The notes beneath the pieces were generated by a model. It was not told the DNA's origin. It was given only the letters and a program-made list of their open reading frames with translations, and did no database searches. The position numbers were made by a program, and so were the translations under genes. This document shows positions 1 to 9,391 of a stretch of 12,078 nt of DNA, piece after piece. The stretch covers positions 1 through 12,078 of the forward strand of contig CAMWKA010000025.1 in the NCBI GenBank assembly GCA_947174725.1, written 5' to 3'. The stretch comes from an uncultured Lachnospiraceae bacterium (GTDB taxonomy: Bacteria; Bacillota; Clostridia; Lachnospirales; Lachnospiraceae). The first letter of the stretch is position 1. Every line of letters begins with the position of its first letter.

Positions 1-1695
1 CTTTTTACGCGTGATATCGCCGCCGTAACACTTTGCCAGTACATCCTTGCGCATCGCCTTTACCGTCTCCCTGGCGATGATCTTGCCGCCAACCGCCGCC
101 TGGATCGGGATTTCAAACAGATGCCTTGGGATCTCTTCCTTTAGCTTCTCACACATCTTCCTGCCCCGCTCATAAGCATTGCCGCTGTGTACGATAAAGG
201 ACAGCGCGTCCACCTCTTCCCTGTTGATCAGGATATCAAGCTTGACCAGTTCAGATGGCTCGTACCCTTTGATATCATAATCAAAAGACGCGTATCCTTT
301 GGAGCGTGATTTCAGAGCGTCAAAAAAATCATAAATGATCTCGTTTAACGGCAGTTCATATTTCAGCAGCGCCCTTGTCTCCTCCATATAATCCATGGAA
401 AGATATCTTCCTCTCCGTTCCTGGCACAGTTCCATAATGGATCCGATAAAATCCTTCGTCACCATGATCTCCGCCTTGACGATCGGCTCCTCCATATGAT
501 CGATCTCCGAGGGATCCGGAAGATTGGTAGGATTGGTAAGTTCGATCATCTCCCCGTCCGTCTTATAGACGTTGTAAATAACGCTGGGCGCAGTAGTAAC
601 CAGATCAAGATTATATTCTCTCTCCAGACGTTCCTGTATCACTTCCAGATGAAGAAGTCCCAGAAAACCGCAGCGAAATCCAAATCCCAACGCCACGGAA
701 GTCTCCGGCTCATAAAATAGCGACGCATCATTGAGCTTCAACTTTTCTAAGGCATCCCTCAGGTCGGGATACTTTGCCCCGTCCGCCGGATAAAGACCGC
801 AATATACCATAGGCTGCACTTTCTTATAACCGGGAAGGGGTTCCTGACAGGGATTGTCCGCATCCGTTACCGTATCGCCGACGGCAGTATCTTTGACATT
901 CTTGATCGACGCCGTAATATAACCGACCATTCCCGCGGAAAGTTCCTCACAGGGAATAAACTGTCCGGCGCCAAAGTAACCGACCTCTACCACATCAAAA
1001 GACGCTCCGGTGGCCATCATCTTCATCTTCGTACCTTTTTTGATGCGTCCCTCCACGATCCTGACAAAGACGATGACCCCCTTATACGGATCATATAAGG
1101 AATCAAAGATCAAAGCCTGCAGCGGAGCATCGCTGCTGCCCTTCGGCGCAGGGATCTTCGTTACGATGCTTTCCAAAACATCCTCTATGCCAATCCCATT
1201 TTTTGCGGAGATCAACGGACAGCCTTCCGCTTCAATGCCGATCACATCTTCTATCTCCTCCACCACCCTCTGGGGTTCCGCGCTGGGAAGGTCGATCTTA
1301 TTAATCACGGGAAAAACCTCCAGATCGTGATCCAGAGCCATATAAACATTCGCCAACGTCTGCGCCTCAATTCCCTGTGCCGCATCCACAACAAGGATCG
1401 CCCCGTCGCAGGCTGCCAGCGCACGGCTGACCTCATAATTAAAGTCCACATGCCCCGGCGTATCGATCAGATTAAGAGTATATTCCTCCCCATTCTTTGC
1501 CTTATAGATCGTTCTGACTGCCTGCGCCTTGATCGTAATCCCGCGCTCCCGCTCCAGATCCATATTATCCAAAACCTGTTCCTGCATCTCCCGCTGCGTC
1601 AAAAGTCCTGTCTTCTCAATGATCCGGTCAGCCAGTGTCGACTTTCCATGATCTATATGGGCAATAATACAAAAATTCCTAATATGTTTCTGCAT
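1..1695 (-). CDS. lepA: Elongation factor 4 (LepA), C-terminus cut by window edge
   Basis: Ribosome-associated translational GTPase of the EF-G-like family, acting on stalled or mistranslocated ribosomes and in 30S biogenesis. The frame is open for 565 codons from ATG at 1695 to base 1. LepA proteins are about 600 residues, so about 40 C-terminal residues lie outside. The product begins [20 protein letters not shown]. Visible GTPase motifs are the P-loop AHIDHGKS (12-19), switch I RGITIKAQ (51-58), DTPGH with the catalytic His (78-82) and NKID (132-135). The EF-G-like domains follow, then the LepA-specific C-terminal domain (segments [20 protein letters not shown] and [11 protein letters not shown]). 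The start is 25 bases after the stop of the upstream YfhO gene, so cotranscription is likely. The ribosome site is weak (GGA about 7 bases upstream, AGGAA about 12). Identity is certain from the motifs; transcription as part of the YfhO unit is inferred. Confidence 0.97.
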   Translation of the reverse strand, partial: MQKHIRNFCIIAHIDHGKSTLADRIIEKTGLLTQREMQEQVLDNMDLERERGITIKAQAVRTIYKAKNGEEYTLNLIDTPGHVDFNYEVSRALAACDGAILVVDAAQGIEAQTLANVYMALDHDLEVFPVINKIDLPSAEPQRVVEEIEDVIGIEAEGCPLISAKNGIGIEDVLESIVTKIPAPKGSSDAPLQALIFDSLYDPYKGVIVFVRIVEGRIKKGTKMKMMATGASFDVVEVGYFGAGQFIPCEELSAGMVGYITASIKNVKDTAVGDTVTDADNPCQEPLPGYKKVQPMVYCGLYPADGAKYPDLRDALEKLKLNDASLFYEPETSVALGFGFRCGFLGLLHLEVIQERLEREYNLDLVTTAPSVIYNVYKTDGEMIELTNPTNLPDPSEIDHMEEPIVKAEIMVTKDFIGSIMELCQERRGRYLSMDYMEETRALLKYELPLNEIIYDFFDALKSRSKGYASFDYDIKGYEPSELVKLDILINREEVDALSFIVHSGNAYERGRKMCEKLKEEIPRHLFEIPIQAAVGGKIIARETVKAMRKDVLAKCYGGDITRKK

Positions 1696-1720
1696 AATTT
1701 ATCCGTGTTCCTTTCCGCGC

Positions 1721-4306
1721 TTATCTTACTTTTTGTTTCTTTTTATCATAAAGATCCCAAACAATCAATATCATTAAAATAATTATCCCACAACAGGACA
1801 GCCATTTTCCCGCCACGGAATATGGCGCTGTAAAACGCAACTCAATCTCATGTTCTCCCGGTTCCAGTCTAAGACCAATAAAACCACCCTCCAACAACGG
1901 GAGGATCTCCTGCTCCTTACCGTCAACAAACGCCTTCCATCCTTCCTCATAAGGAAATGAGGTAAATAATACCGGCTTTACTTCGGAAGCCTCCACCCTT
2001 CCCTTAACGTACCCGTCCTCCATGATCTCTATCTGCATACCTGCTTTTGCAAGCTCCTCATGATATACTGCCAGTCCATCCTCATGATAAAGGGCAAAAT
2101 CCACATTCTCCAAATTAAAAATATCAACTATATTGTTATTGGGAAAAATAATATAAACAACGTATTCTTCTCCCTCCTGCACCATCTGCACAGCATGCGG
2201 CTGGGCAAGCACACAGACGTCCAACCGTAAAGCATCGATCCCGGGAGACCTGCTGATCCATGGTGCATTCCCGAGATTTTTATCAAGATTGGTAAAAAAA
2301 CAGGCATATGGACTTACTCCATCCTGATATGGAACCGCAAATTTCAGATATGCCATACCATCCTCCAGATTCGCCCCTAAAACTCCTATGCCCTGCTCAA
2401 TCTGTGCAAGATCCACATTTTGGGGATAGATACTAATACCTCCATCATAATTTTCCATACATAAAGCAGCTTCCCCCGTCATACATTCCAGCAGACTTTG
2501 CTGGTTCACAAATACATTTTCAGAAAAAACATACGATAATATTTCTTCCCGCACCATATATCCTAACGGAAGCGAATAGGGATTCCTGATAATCTCATAC
2601 TCACCTTCCAATGTGTACCATGGTGAATAGACGGTGTATTTCGTGCCAAAGATCATCCTCATAATGTCATTCTGGCAGGAATCAGATATCTCAAAATCCC
2701 CTCTGGCATATCCCAGCCGATTTAACGCATGAGAAGATGCTTCGTTGACTGCCGAAGAAAAATAAGCGATCCCATAATAATCATATGCTGTCTGCATATT
2801 ATAATTATGTTTATCCGGATAAGCAATTCGGTAAATACCATTATCCTCCGCTTTGATCCGGGCAATGGTATCCTCGGCGATCTGATCCTTGTCCTCGTAA
2901 AAATCTCTTGTATAATATCCTACTCCACTCAGCAAATAATACCCATTAACCGCTATCTCTATCATAGTTAGCAGGACTCCCAACAGGACCATGCCTTTCC
3001 CTCCCTGACCCTTTCGGCAGCGGTAAAGCATCCACATCCATAAAAGCATCAATATGGCAATCAGTCCCATTACCTTAAAAGAGACGTTCCACCATTTACC
3101 GATCTGTAATATGCCGTCCAACATTGGTGACACAAAATAAAGGACCAACGCCAATACAAAGAATATAGTCATGGACCTCAGTCTTACCTGATGCAGGTAG
3201 GACAATTGTCTTACTGCCGCTGAAGCCGCCACAAAGGATAACACATAAGCAAAGCGGACAGTATACCCATTCGGTTCATTAAACATATGCAGCATCAGAT
3301 ATACGGGTTCTATCATCATAGATAAGGTCAGCACAAGAATTGCCGCGGCCACACAGACTCTTTCCCTCTTTGCAATCCTATGATTGAACAGATAAAAAAT
3401 CATTAAGATCAAAGTCAACAGTCCACAATATAGATAGGGAAATGGCGTATCCAACACATATTCCCTTCCCGGCATAAAACATGAAAAGATATCCCAAATC
3501 GGAGACGATATAAATCTAACATATCCCGTATCTCCTGCTTTACTGTTTAACGCAACCGCATAATATGCCGCCGGCAGAAGCACGCATGCCGAAAGCAGCA
3601 CCGCAGTAACTACGCACAAGGCATAACGGAGCAGTATCTTCAACCTCTGCCTGCCTGTATACCGCCGATGGACAAAAATACATAAACATAGATACCCAAA
3701 TGAACTGATCCCAACAATAAATCCCCCATAAAAGTATGCCAGAAAGGATACGGCATAGATCAGCGTAAGTCCCGTTTTTCTGCCTGTATCCAAAAAATAT
3801 TTTACAAAGATCAGGACCAGCGGCAGGAAATAAAGTCCCTCAGCAATACTATTCATCATCATCATAGCAAAATAATAACTGCAGATTCCATATCCAAGCG
3901 ATATGGCAATGATAAGCTTACTCTCCTGACGAAGATTATATTTTCCGTAAGCGCAGAAAAATGCTGCCGCCAGAGCAGGTTTTAAGATTACGATTAGCAA
4001 AGTCGCGATTTCTATATTATTGATGAGATAATAGAAAAAATTCAAAGGACTCATTGCGACAAAGGCAAAGAACAATGCCGTATTACCACCCATGCCAACA
4101 TTCCATGAATAAAAGAAATTGCTACCATCCCGCAATTTTTCAGTAATCAACCTTCCAAAAACGGCACATTGGTAATACAGATCCCCCGGAAAAATTACTT
4201 TTTCCTGTCCGGGAAGAATCCCAACAAAAGCAAAAATAACTATCATAGTCACTACTGCCAGTCCAAAAGTGATCAAACTATCTGTCCATATATTCTTTTT
4301 ATTCAT
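1721..4306 (-). CDS. YfhO-family membrane protein, second of a tandem pair
   Basis: Large polytopic membrane protein of 861 aa in the YfhO family (GT-C-like fold). In Bacillus subtilis YfhO is linked to glycosylation of lipoteichoic acid outside the membrane; the substrate here is unknown. After a first membrane helix (about 10-31) comes an outer loop with FPGDLYYQ (Asp42, the usual place of a GT-C catalytic acid) and SWNVGMGG (67-74). About a dozen further helices follow, with the family motif NEPNGYTVRF at 344-353, then a large extracytoplasmic region ending in a beta-rich domain (PYEEGWKAFVDGKEQE) and a final helix near the C-terminus. I chose ATG 4306 because AGGAA sits 9 bases upstream and it lies one base after the preceding stop. 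A longer reading from 4372 would only overlap the neighbour. Some stretches (for example 2101-2160) are visibly AT-richer than lepA. Family confident; glycosyltransferase activity inferred. Confidence 0.9.
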   Translation of the reverse strand: MNKKNIWTDSLITFGLAVVTMIVIFAFVGILPGQEKVIFPGDLYYQCAVFGRLITEKLRDGSNFFYSWNVGMGGNTALFFAFVAMSPLNFFYYLINNIEIATLLIVILKPALAAAFFCAYGKYNLRQESKLIIAISLGYGICSYYFAMMMMNSIAEGLYFLPLVLIFVKYFLDTGRKTGLTLIYAVSFLAYFYGGFIVGISSFGYLCLCIFVHRRYTGRQRLKILLRYALCVVTAVLLSACVLLPAAYYAVALNSKAGDTGYVRFISSPIWDIFSCFMPGREYVLDTPFPYLYCGLLTLILMIFYLFNHRIAKRERVCVAAAILVLTLSMMIEPVYLMLHMFNEPNGYTVRFAYVLSFVAASAAVRQLSYLHQVRLRSMTIFFVLALVLYFVSPMLDGILQIGKWWNVSFKVMGLIAILMLLWMWMLYRCRKGQGGKGMVLLGVLLTMIEIAVNGYYLLSGVGYYTRDFYEDKDQIAEDTIARIKAEDNGIYRIAYPDKHNYNMQTAYDYYGIAYFSSAVNEASSHALNRLGYARGDFEISDSCQNDIMRMIFGTKYTVYSPWYTLEGEYEIIRNPYSLPLGYMVREEILSYVFSENVFVNQQSLLECMTGEAALCMENYDGGISIYPQNVDLAQIEQGIGVLGANLEDGMAYLKFAVPYQDGVSPYACFFTNLDKNLGNAPWISRSPGIDALRLDVCVLAQPHAVQMVQEGEEYVVYIIFPNNNIVDIFNLENVDFALYHEDGLAVYHEELAKAGMQIEIMEDGYVKGRVEASEVKPVLFTSFPYEEGWKAFVDGKEQEILPLLEGGFIGLRLEPGEHEIELRFTAPYSVAGKWLSCCGIIILMILIVWDLYDKKKQKVR

Positions 4307-4307
4307 A

Positions 4308-6941
4308 TCACTTTTTTCCTTTCCTGTTTCTTCTATCCATAGCAAACAAAATCCCCCATAAGACCGCACCACAGACGGTCAATAAAATCCCTGCCATTCT
4401 TCCCCGCGGCGTATAACGCAAGATCAGTTCGTGCGATCCCGGCGAAAGCCTTACCCCCAGAAAAGAACCGTCCAGCAGCCCAAGCAATTCTTGCCTGCTG
4501 CCATCCACCAGAAGCTCCCATCCCTTATCATAGGGGATCGAAAGGAACAAAATCTCCCTGTCCTCAGGCACATCGATCTGCGCCCTTATATATCCTTGTT
4601 GAAAGTCTTCGATCTCCCACTGATTCCTACTTAAAATCTCATGCGCACGATCCAGTTCCCCATCTTCCTGATAATATAGAAACAGTCTGCGATACGCAGA
4701 TTGGATCCCCGCTTCATTGTAATCGATCAGCCTTACGGAAAATTGCTCACCCCGCCGTTCCATCTCTATGATCCCCGGAGAATATAACAGCCGGTCCGTC
4801 AGATAAGGACGACGGTAATTTCCCATAGAAAAAACATAGACAGCAAATTCCTTTTCCGTCAAGGTATGACCAGAAACATTCTCTCCCCCTTCATCGTCAG
4901 TCAATGAAAAATAGGCATATGCCTTTTCATAGGATCCGGCAGGAATCGCGTAATCCAATACGCCCATCTCAGCCTCCTCCGCCTTAGAAAAAGTCATCCC
5001 CTCGCCTTCCACTTCCCATTCCATTCCGATGGGCAATAACTCTGGTACACCTGCCTCCCGATATACATCAATCTCTTCCCCCGTCATTGCTGACAAAAGC
5101 CGGTTCTGATTATAGAACACATCCCTTGTATACGGCTTGACCGTCAGTATCTGATCACTAACCATGTATCCCAATTCCAGCGTATGTTCCATCCGATAAT
5201 ATTCCGGCGTCTGCCGCACCATTGCCGCCGGATTGTATTCCTGCTGATCCACATAATATTTCACGCCGAAAAGCATATCCGTCACATCATTGGCACCCGT
5301 CTGATAAAACCCAAACCTCACGGTATCCCCCATATAAAACATAAATGCATCCAACGCAGCGCTTCTTGTTGACGCAAATATAGGCACACCCATATAGTCA
5401 AGCAGTGCCTGCTGGTTAGTCGTCATATAATAGCTGAAGCCTACCCGGTAGATTCCCTGATCCTCCTGTTTCAATTCTTCCACCGCCCCTTTTGCTTCTT
5501 CCAGCCAGCCACGATACATTTCCTCTGATATTACAGGAAGCCCGTCAATAATCCAGTAAGCATTCAGCCCTGTTTCCACCATGATTAGCAGCATAGCAGA
5601 CAACGTAAGAGATACCTTGTCCAGTCGGTTCGTATACGCCACATAAAATCCCGCGCACCAAAGCAGAAGCAGTACAATATTAGCAATTGCAGCCGAAACG
5701 GTAAGGGAAATGGTTCCGGAAGTGAAAATACTCCGGTTCAGCAGATACGTCAAAAAATAAAATATAATATCTACTGCAGCTACAGTAAACAGCTTCTTCC
5801 GACTGATATCCCCCAAAAAAGTACACTCTCTGCACGCAATCACTACCAGCAGCAAAACCGTGACAAATGTATAACGTACCGTATAACCGTCCGGTCGGTT
5901 GAACAGATGCAACATCTCATACAATGGCGGGATGTAACTAACCAAAAGCAATGCCGACAGGGCAACACCCGCCGTAATCCTTTCTTTTCCGGGTATTTTA
6001 TGATTTGTAAAATAAAACTGCAGAAGAAGAAATGCCGGCAGTCCGCAATACAGATACGGGAGATCCTGATTATATGCAAATGGACGTCCAGGATACATCG
6101 CATACCAGAAATCCGTCGGAAGCAGCTTCAACCCGGTATAGCTGCTATCAAACACCCCTGAATTATCAAGATAATACATCATGGCAGGACAAAGTGCCGC
6201 CATGCTTAACAACACTGCCGCTACAACGCCTGCCATATAAATCAGTAACAGTTTTCCATTTTTTCTGATCCATCCCTTTCCGTCCCTATACCAAAGAAGT
6301 ACAACAAAATAGAGAAATGAAAAAATACCGATCAGATACCCATAATAAAAATAGATCACAAAAGACGCAGCATAAGCAATCACAAGTCCGCTTACTTTCT
6401 TTGTCTCTATAAAATGATGAATAGCAAGCAGTACCAATGGTAAAAGATATACACTGTCACAAGCAATATAAAAGACAATCTGGAAAGAACATAGCGCATA
6501 GCAGACAGAAAAAAAGATGCATTTTACCCCTTCTTCTTTTCTTCCCTTCTGCAGATACAGGCAGAACGTCAGGGCAGCGGTCGCAATCCGCAACAAAACT
6601 GCCAGCTCCGATGCCACTAAATCGTCGGATATCAATAAAAAGAGCAGATAAAAAGGGCTATACGAATAAAATGCATACAGAAGGCTTGTCCCCTGTCCCA
6701 TAGAAACATTCCATGAAAATCCGGAAAAATTCCCCTGTCTGATCTCCTGTGCGTGCAATCTCGCAAAAGGGACATATTGTTTCAAAAAATCACCGAACAG
6801 CACAGTATATTTTCCATTAGAAAGCATCTGTGCCATAGAAAATGACAGCGTTACCGTTAACAGCGTTAGAACAAAGGCAATGACCGGATACCACTTTTGA
6901 TCCAGTTTTTTAAAATAAGACACAATACGATCCATATTCAT
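4308..6941 (-). CDS. YfhO-family membrane protein, first of a tandem pair
   Basis: Paralog of the next gene, 877 aa, with the same layout: a short basic N-terminus, a helix at about 19-38, and an outer loop with LFGDFLKQY (Asp51) and SWNVSMGQG (76-84). Many helices follow, including NRPDGYTVRY at 348-357, then an extracytoplasmic C-terminal region with IPYDKGWELLVDGSRQE, a last helix, and a basic tail (DRRNRKGKK). The family is GT-C-like and tied in Bacillus to glycosylation of cell-surface polymers; the substrate here is not predictable. The frame can be read back to a GTG at 7037 that overlaps the spoIIP stop. I chose ATG 6941 because the likely promoter lies at 6991-7019, inside that extension, and AGGAG stands upstream of 6941 (spacing rather long, about 16). 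ATG 6935 is a second possibility. The stop is one base before the next gene, so the pair is surely cotranscribed and probably translationally coupled. Confidence 0.9.
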   Translation of the reverse strand: MNMDRIVSYFKKLDQKWYPVIAFVLTLLTVTLSFSMAQMLSNGKYTVLFGDFLKQYVPFARLHAQEIRQGNFSGFSWNVSMGQGTSLLYAFYSYSPFYLLFLLISDDLVASELAVLLRIATAALTFCLYLQKGRKEEGVKCIFFSVCYALCSFQIVFYIACDSVYLLPLVLLAIHHFIETKKVSGLVIAYAASFVIYFYYGYLIGIFSFLYFVVLLWYRDGKGWIRKNGKLLLIYMAGVVAAVLLSMAALCPAMMYYLDNSGVFDSSYTGLKLLPTDFWYAMYPGRPFAYNQDLPYLYCGLPAFLLLQFYFTNHKIPGKERITAGVALSALLLVSYIPPLYEMLHLFNRPDGYTVRYTFVTVLLLVVIACRECTFLGDISRKKLFTVAAVDIIFYFLTYLLNRSIFTSGTISLTVSAAIANIVLLLLWCAGFYVAYTNRLDKVSLTLSAMLLIMVETGLNAYWIIDGLPVISEEMYRGWLEEAKGAVEELKQEDQGIYRVGFSYYMTTNQQALLDYMGVPIFASTRSAALDAFMFYMGDTVRFGFYQTGANDVTDMLFGVKYYVDQQEYNPAAMVRQTPEYYRMEHTLELGYMVSDQILTVKPYTRDVFYNQNRLLSAMTGEEIDVYREAGVPELLPIGMEWEVEGEGMTFSKAEEAEMGVLDYAIPAGSYEKAYAYFSLTDDEGGENVSGHTLTEKEFAVYVFSMGNYRRPYLTDRLLYSPGIIEMERRGEQFSVRLIDYNEAGIQSAYRRLFLYYQEDGELDRAHEILSRNQWEIEDFQQGYIRAQIDVPEDREILFLSIPYDKGWELLVDGSRQELLGLLDGSFLGVRLSPGSHELILRYTPRGRMAGILLTVCGAVLWGILFAMDRRNRKGKK

Positions 6942-6990
6942 AATAAGCGAATATTCTCTCCTATTTTTACCGAAATTCAGCCACTTTTGT

Positions 6991-7019
6991 ATTATAACAA
7001 AATTTTTACGGCTTGAAAA
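6991..7019 (-). promoter_or_regulatory. Sigma-A-like promoter for the YfhO pair
   Basis: Read on the minus strand, the -35 is TTTTCA (7014-7019, 4 of 6 consensus) and the -10 is a perfect TATAAT (6991-6996), with a 17-base spacer. The predicted start is near 6984, giving a leader of about 43 nt to ATG 6941. This lets the YfhO genes (and perhaps lepA) be expressed in vegetative cells independently of sporulation-specific gpr-spoIIP transcription. Prediction from sequence only. Confidence 0.65.
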
Positions 7020-7033
7020 CAGAAATATGAGAT

Positions 7034-8323
7034 TCACCTTCCGCTCAATACCCGATCGATCACATCCGCCAGCGGATGACAGGCGTTTCTGATCTCCTGC
7101 ACCGTGTTATTCTGCGCTCCCAATTCAATCAGCAGATACTTTCCGGTAAGATGCATGTTGTAGCGATACCCTTTCAGGTAGATCCTTCTTGCAAGCCCCG
7201 GATAATATGTATTGACCGCCATCTGCATCTGGAAGGAAAATGCCAGGTTTTCGCTGAGATTAGGATTTGCAAGATAATCGATATGTCCAAGTTCATTCAG
7301 ATAACTAAGTCCGTTAAAAAACATAAACTGCGCCGTCGGCTGTCCATTGACCTGCGTGACCAGCCTCGTTCCTTCCGCCATTTCATCCCGATGAAGATCG
7401 ATCACCACCTGTATGCTGGGATACTCCTCCAGAAGCTTACGGATCTCCGGTTCCGCATAGGAATAAGCATAATTGTGCTGCTGGGTATCATAACTGGCAA
7501 CATGGTGCAGCACTTCATATCCATACTTTTCCTCCAGAATGGAAGCAAGATATTCTCCCGCGCCGACGATCGTCGTGGAAGCGTCACCCGGAACCGAATC
7601 CGCAAATGCCTCTTGAGAATGTGTATGGTAGATCAATATCTGCGGTCCGTCTACCGTGGTATCGATCGTCATATCCTGTGAAAGCATGATTTCCGCATTG
7701 ATCTGCTCCGCGGTCACACTGGTGGACGGATCTACGATATAAAAATTACGCACAAGAAAGGAATAATCCCTTAGATCAGCCAGACTGTAATATGCGCTTC
7801 TTTCTGATGCCGGGACAAAATTTTCTATGGTAAATCCCCCTGCTGCTCCCGGCAGGATGTCCTGAAGAGGCACTGCATCGTTCACCGAAAAATCATTTCC
7901 GCCAGCCATAATATTGGAAGACGTCATAAGCGCTTCTTCCGTCAATGCCGCTCCCGTGGAATCCGCCGCCATAGCGCCGCCCTCATCGCTTCCTTCCCGA
8001 ATCGCGAGCATCTCATAACTTAAAGACATATGTCCATCTTCCGATCCCCGTATGTATTCATATAACGGACTTTGATAAAATGGAATGGAATAAAAAAATT
8101 CCTGCCATGACACCGTCGTTTCCGAATCCTCCAGGAAGCCTGATACAGGACAGATAAATACGGTCATCATTCTGCCCAGATACCTGACGAAATCATAATT
8201 TCCCTCACCCTTAGGACGTCTTCCGGCCTCGCCGACCAACACGGCGATCAGAAGAACACCCACACCCAGAAAGCCCAGAAAATACCGTATTCTTTTTTGT
8301 TTGTCCTGTCCATAAGTAACCAT
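7034..8323 (-). CDS. spoIIP: Stage II sporulation protein P, peptidoglycan hydrolase
   Basis: SpoIIP is a membrane-anchored amidase and endopeptidase. In the family it works with SpoIID and SpoIIM to degrade septal peptidoglycan and drive engulfment of the forespore. The 429-aa product has a cytoplasmic basic start, one membrane anchor (about 12-32), a low-complexity Gly/Ala/Ser/Asp-rich linker (about 110-145) and the C-terminal catalytic domain. Visible family signatures are IYHTHSQEAF (231-240, with His233, His235 and Glu238), VVIDLHRDE (306-314, His311) and LLIELGAQNNT (397-407, Glu400). It follows gpr with a 42-base gap, the classical gpr-spoIIP order. The ribosome site before ATG 8323 is poor, and no in-frame alternative is better supported. 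The stop overlaps only a rejected N-terminal extension of the next gene. Confidence 0.95.
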   Translation of the reverse strand: MVTYGQDKQKRIRYFLGFLGVGVLLIAVLVGEAGRRPKGEGNYDFVRYLGRMMTVFICPVSGFLEDSETTVSWQEFFYSIPFYQSPLYEYIRGSEDGHMSLSYEMLAIREGSDEGGAMAADSTGAALTEEALMTSSNIMAGGNDFSVNDAVPLQDILPGAAGGFTIENFVPASERSAYYSLADLRDYSFLVRNFYIVDPSTSVTAEQINAEIMLSQDMTIDTTVDGPQILIYHTHSQEAFADSVPGDASTTIVGAGEYLASILEEKYGYEVLHHVASYDTQQHNYAYSYAEPEIRKLLEEYPSIQVVIDLHRDEMAEGTRLVTQVNGQPTAQFMFFNGLSYLNELGHIDYLANPNLSENLAFSFQMQMAVNTYYPGLARRIYLKGYRYNMHLTGKYLLIELGAQNNTVQEIRNACHPLADVIDRVLSGR

Positions 8324-8348
8324 AATTCAGTATATTTTCAAAAATGAT

Positions 8349-8356
8349 ATTATATG
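8349..8356 (-). promoter_or_regulatory. Possible -10 element upstream of spoIIP
   Basis: On the minus strand, CATATAAT lies just after the gpr stop and about 26 bases before the spoIIP ATG. It resembles a sigma-E -10 (CATACAnT) and contains TATAAT, but I find no matching -35 for sigma-A or sigma-E at the right distance. An internal spoIIP promoter would fit the family's mother-cell expression. Weak support. Confidence 0.3.
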
Positions 8357-8365
8357 ACACCCTGT

Positions 8366-9265
8366 TTAAGCCTCTTTTGTTGTCTCATTCTCCATATCCA
8401 GCGCGATATTGATCGCTTCCGAAATCGTGTAGGACAGTCTGGAAACAATGGAATCAATATCCTTTCCTGTCACATACATGCTGTTCAGCTCGCTCATACC
8501 GTTGATCTTTCCTTCTTTTGTCAGCGTCACCGCATCATTAACAATCGTCGCTGCATCCACGACTGTGGGAACACCGATGGCGATCACCGGAATCCCAAGA
8601 CTCTCTTCCGTCAATGCATTACGGTGATTACCTACGCCGGAACCGGGCCAGATACCGGTATCCGTGATCTGTACCGTCCGATTCAGCCGTTTTGTGCTTC
8701 TTGCCGCCAGCGCGTCCACGACGATCAGAAGATCGGGCGCCGTCTTTTCTACAATCCCCTTGACGATCTCCGCTGTCTCCATACCGGTCTTTGCCATGAC
8801 GCCTGGCACGATCCCTGATACCATATGCATCTTGTGTTTTTCATAAGCGGCCTTTCCATATTCCAGTATGATATGTCTTGTAATAAACAGATGATCCACC
8901 ACGCAGGGGCCCAGAGAATCCGCCGTCACATCACGGTTGCCCAGGCCCACAACCAATACCGATTTTTCCTCATCAGGCTTTTCTATAATGGACAAAAGGT
9001 GCTTTGCAATTTCCAAAGAGATCTCCCTGTGATAATCCTCATCCGGCTCCACCAGTCCCGGCGCTTCCAATGTAATATAATGCCCCATAGGCTTTCCAAG
9101 CTTTTTTTCCGCATTTTTGCTCTCAATTACGACAGTTGTCGTCTTAACATCCATCTCTTCGTTATAACTTTCCTGGATTCTGACGCCATTTAAGGAATGT
9201 TCCGGCATATTGATACATTCTTTGGCCTCCACTGCCAGATCTGTCCGCACAATATAGCTTTCCAC
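8366..9265 (-). CDS. gpr: Germination protease GPR (spore protease zymogen)
   Basis: GPR degrades small acid-soluble spore proteins early in germination. It is made in the forespore as an inactive zymogen that self-processes. The 299-aa product carries RTDLAVEAKE (7-16, the processing region), GLGNRDVTADSLGP (107-120, Asp116), PGVMAKTGMETAEI (154-167), VVDALAARS (182-190, Asp184), TDTGIWPGSGVGNHR (201-215) and GVPTVVDAATIV (221-232). The two Asp match the pair proposed as catalytic in B. megaterium GPR (from memory, D127 and D193). I chose GTG 9265 because GAGGTG at 9271-9276 lies 5 bases upstream. A reading from ATG 9358 would add 31 AT-rich, non-conserved residues and has no such site. At 299 aa it is shorter than Bacillus GPR (about 370), mostly through loss of a late insertion. 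spoIIP follows 42 bases downstream. Confidence 0.96.
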   Translation of the reverse strand: MESYIVRTDLAVEAKECINMPEHSLNGVRIQESYNEEMDVKTTTVVIESKNAEKKLGKPMGHYITLEAPGLVEPDEDYHREISLEIAKHLLSIIEKPDEEKSVLVVGLGNRDVTADSLGPCVVDHLFITRHIILEYGKAAYEKHKMHMVSGIVPGVMAKTGMETAEIVKGIVEKTAPDLLIVVDALAARSTKRLNRTVQITDTGIWPGSGVGNHRNALTEESLGIPVIAIGVPTVVDAATIVNDAVTLTKEGKINGMSELNSMYVTGKDIDSIVSRLSYTISEAINIALDMENETTKEA

Positions 9266-9288
9266 TGCTGCACCTCGTATCCTTAATG

Positions 9289-9334
9289 ATATTTTCCGTA
9301 TATTTATTATATTCGTAAACTTATTTTTTGCGAA
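9289..9334 (-). promoter_or_regulatory. Candidate gpr promoter region
   Basis: Minus strand upstream of gpr. A sigma-A-like pair is visible: TTCGCA (9329-9334) and TATAAT (9306-9311), spacer 17. A forespore-type pair is also possible: GTTTA (9316-9320) and GGAAAATAT (9289-9297), but its 18-base spacing is longer than usual for sigma-F. gpr is expected to be forespore-controlled by sigma-F/G, so the TATAAT may be chance in AT-rich DNA. Uncertain which, if either, is used. Confidence 0.35.
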
Positions 9335-9351
9335 AATTTTCAAATTATGTA

Positions 9352-9380
9352 TTGACATATTTTGCCCTGTAATTTACTAT
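9352..9380 (+). promoter_or_regulatory. Sigma-A-like promoter of rpsT
   Basis: A perfect TTGACA (9352-9357), a 17-base spacer, then TACTAT (9375-9380, 4 of 6). The predicted transcription start is near 9387, leaving a leader of about 100 nt before rpsT. It lies back to back with the region driving gpr. Confidence 0.7.
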
Positions 9381-9391
9381 ATAAAAGTATG

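Noticed and set aside
1327..1782. 151-codon plus-strand frame opposite lepA
   Set aside because: It lies antisense to the conserved GTPase domain of lepA and across its start. No start signals or family features.
6942..7037. 32-residue N-terminal extension of the first YfhO protein from GTG 7037
   Set aside because: A good promoter lies inside it (6991-7019), no ribosome site is suitably spaced before the GTG, and the extension has no family similarity that I recognise.
7076..7681. 201-codon open frame on the plus strand
   Set aside because: Fully antisense to the catalytic part of spoIIP, with no ribosome site and no recognisable protein features. It is a by-product of spoIIP codon use.
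8354..8818. 154-codon plus-strand frame opposite gpr
   Set aside because: Antisense to conserved gpr motifs, Cys/His/Arg-rich shadow composition, no ribosome site.
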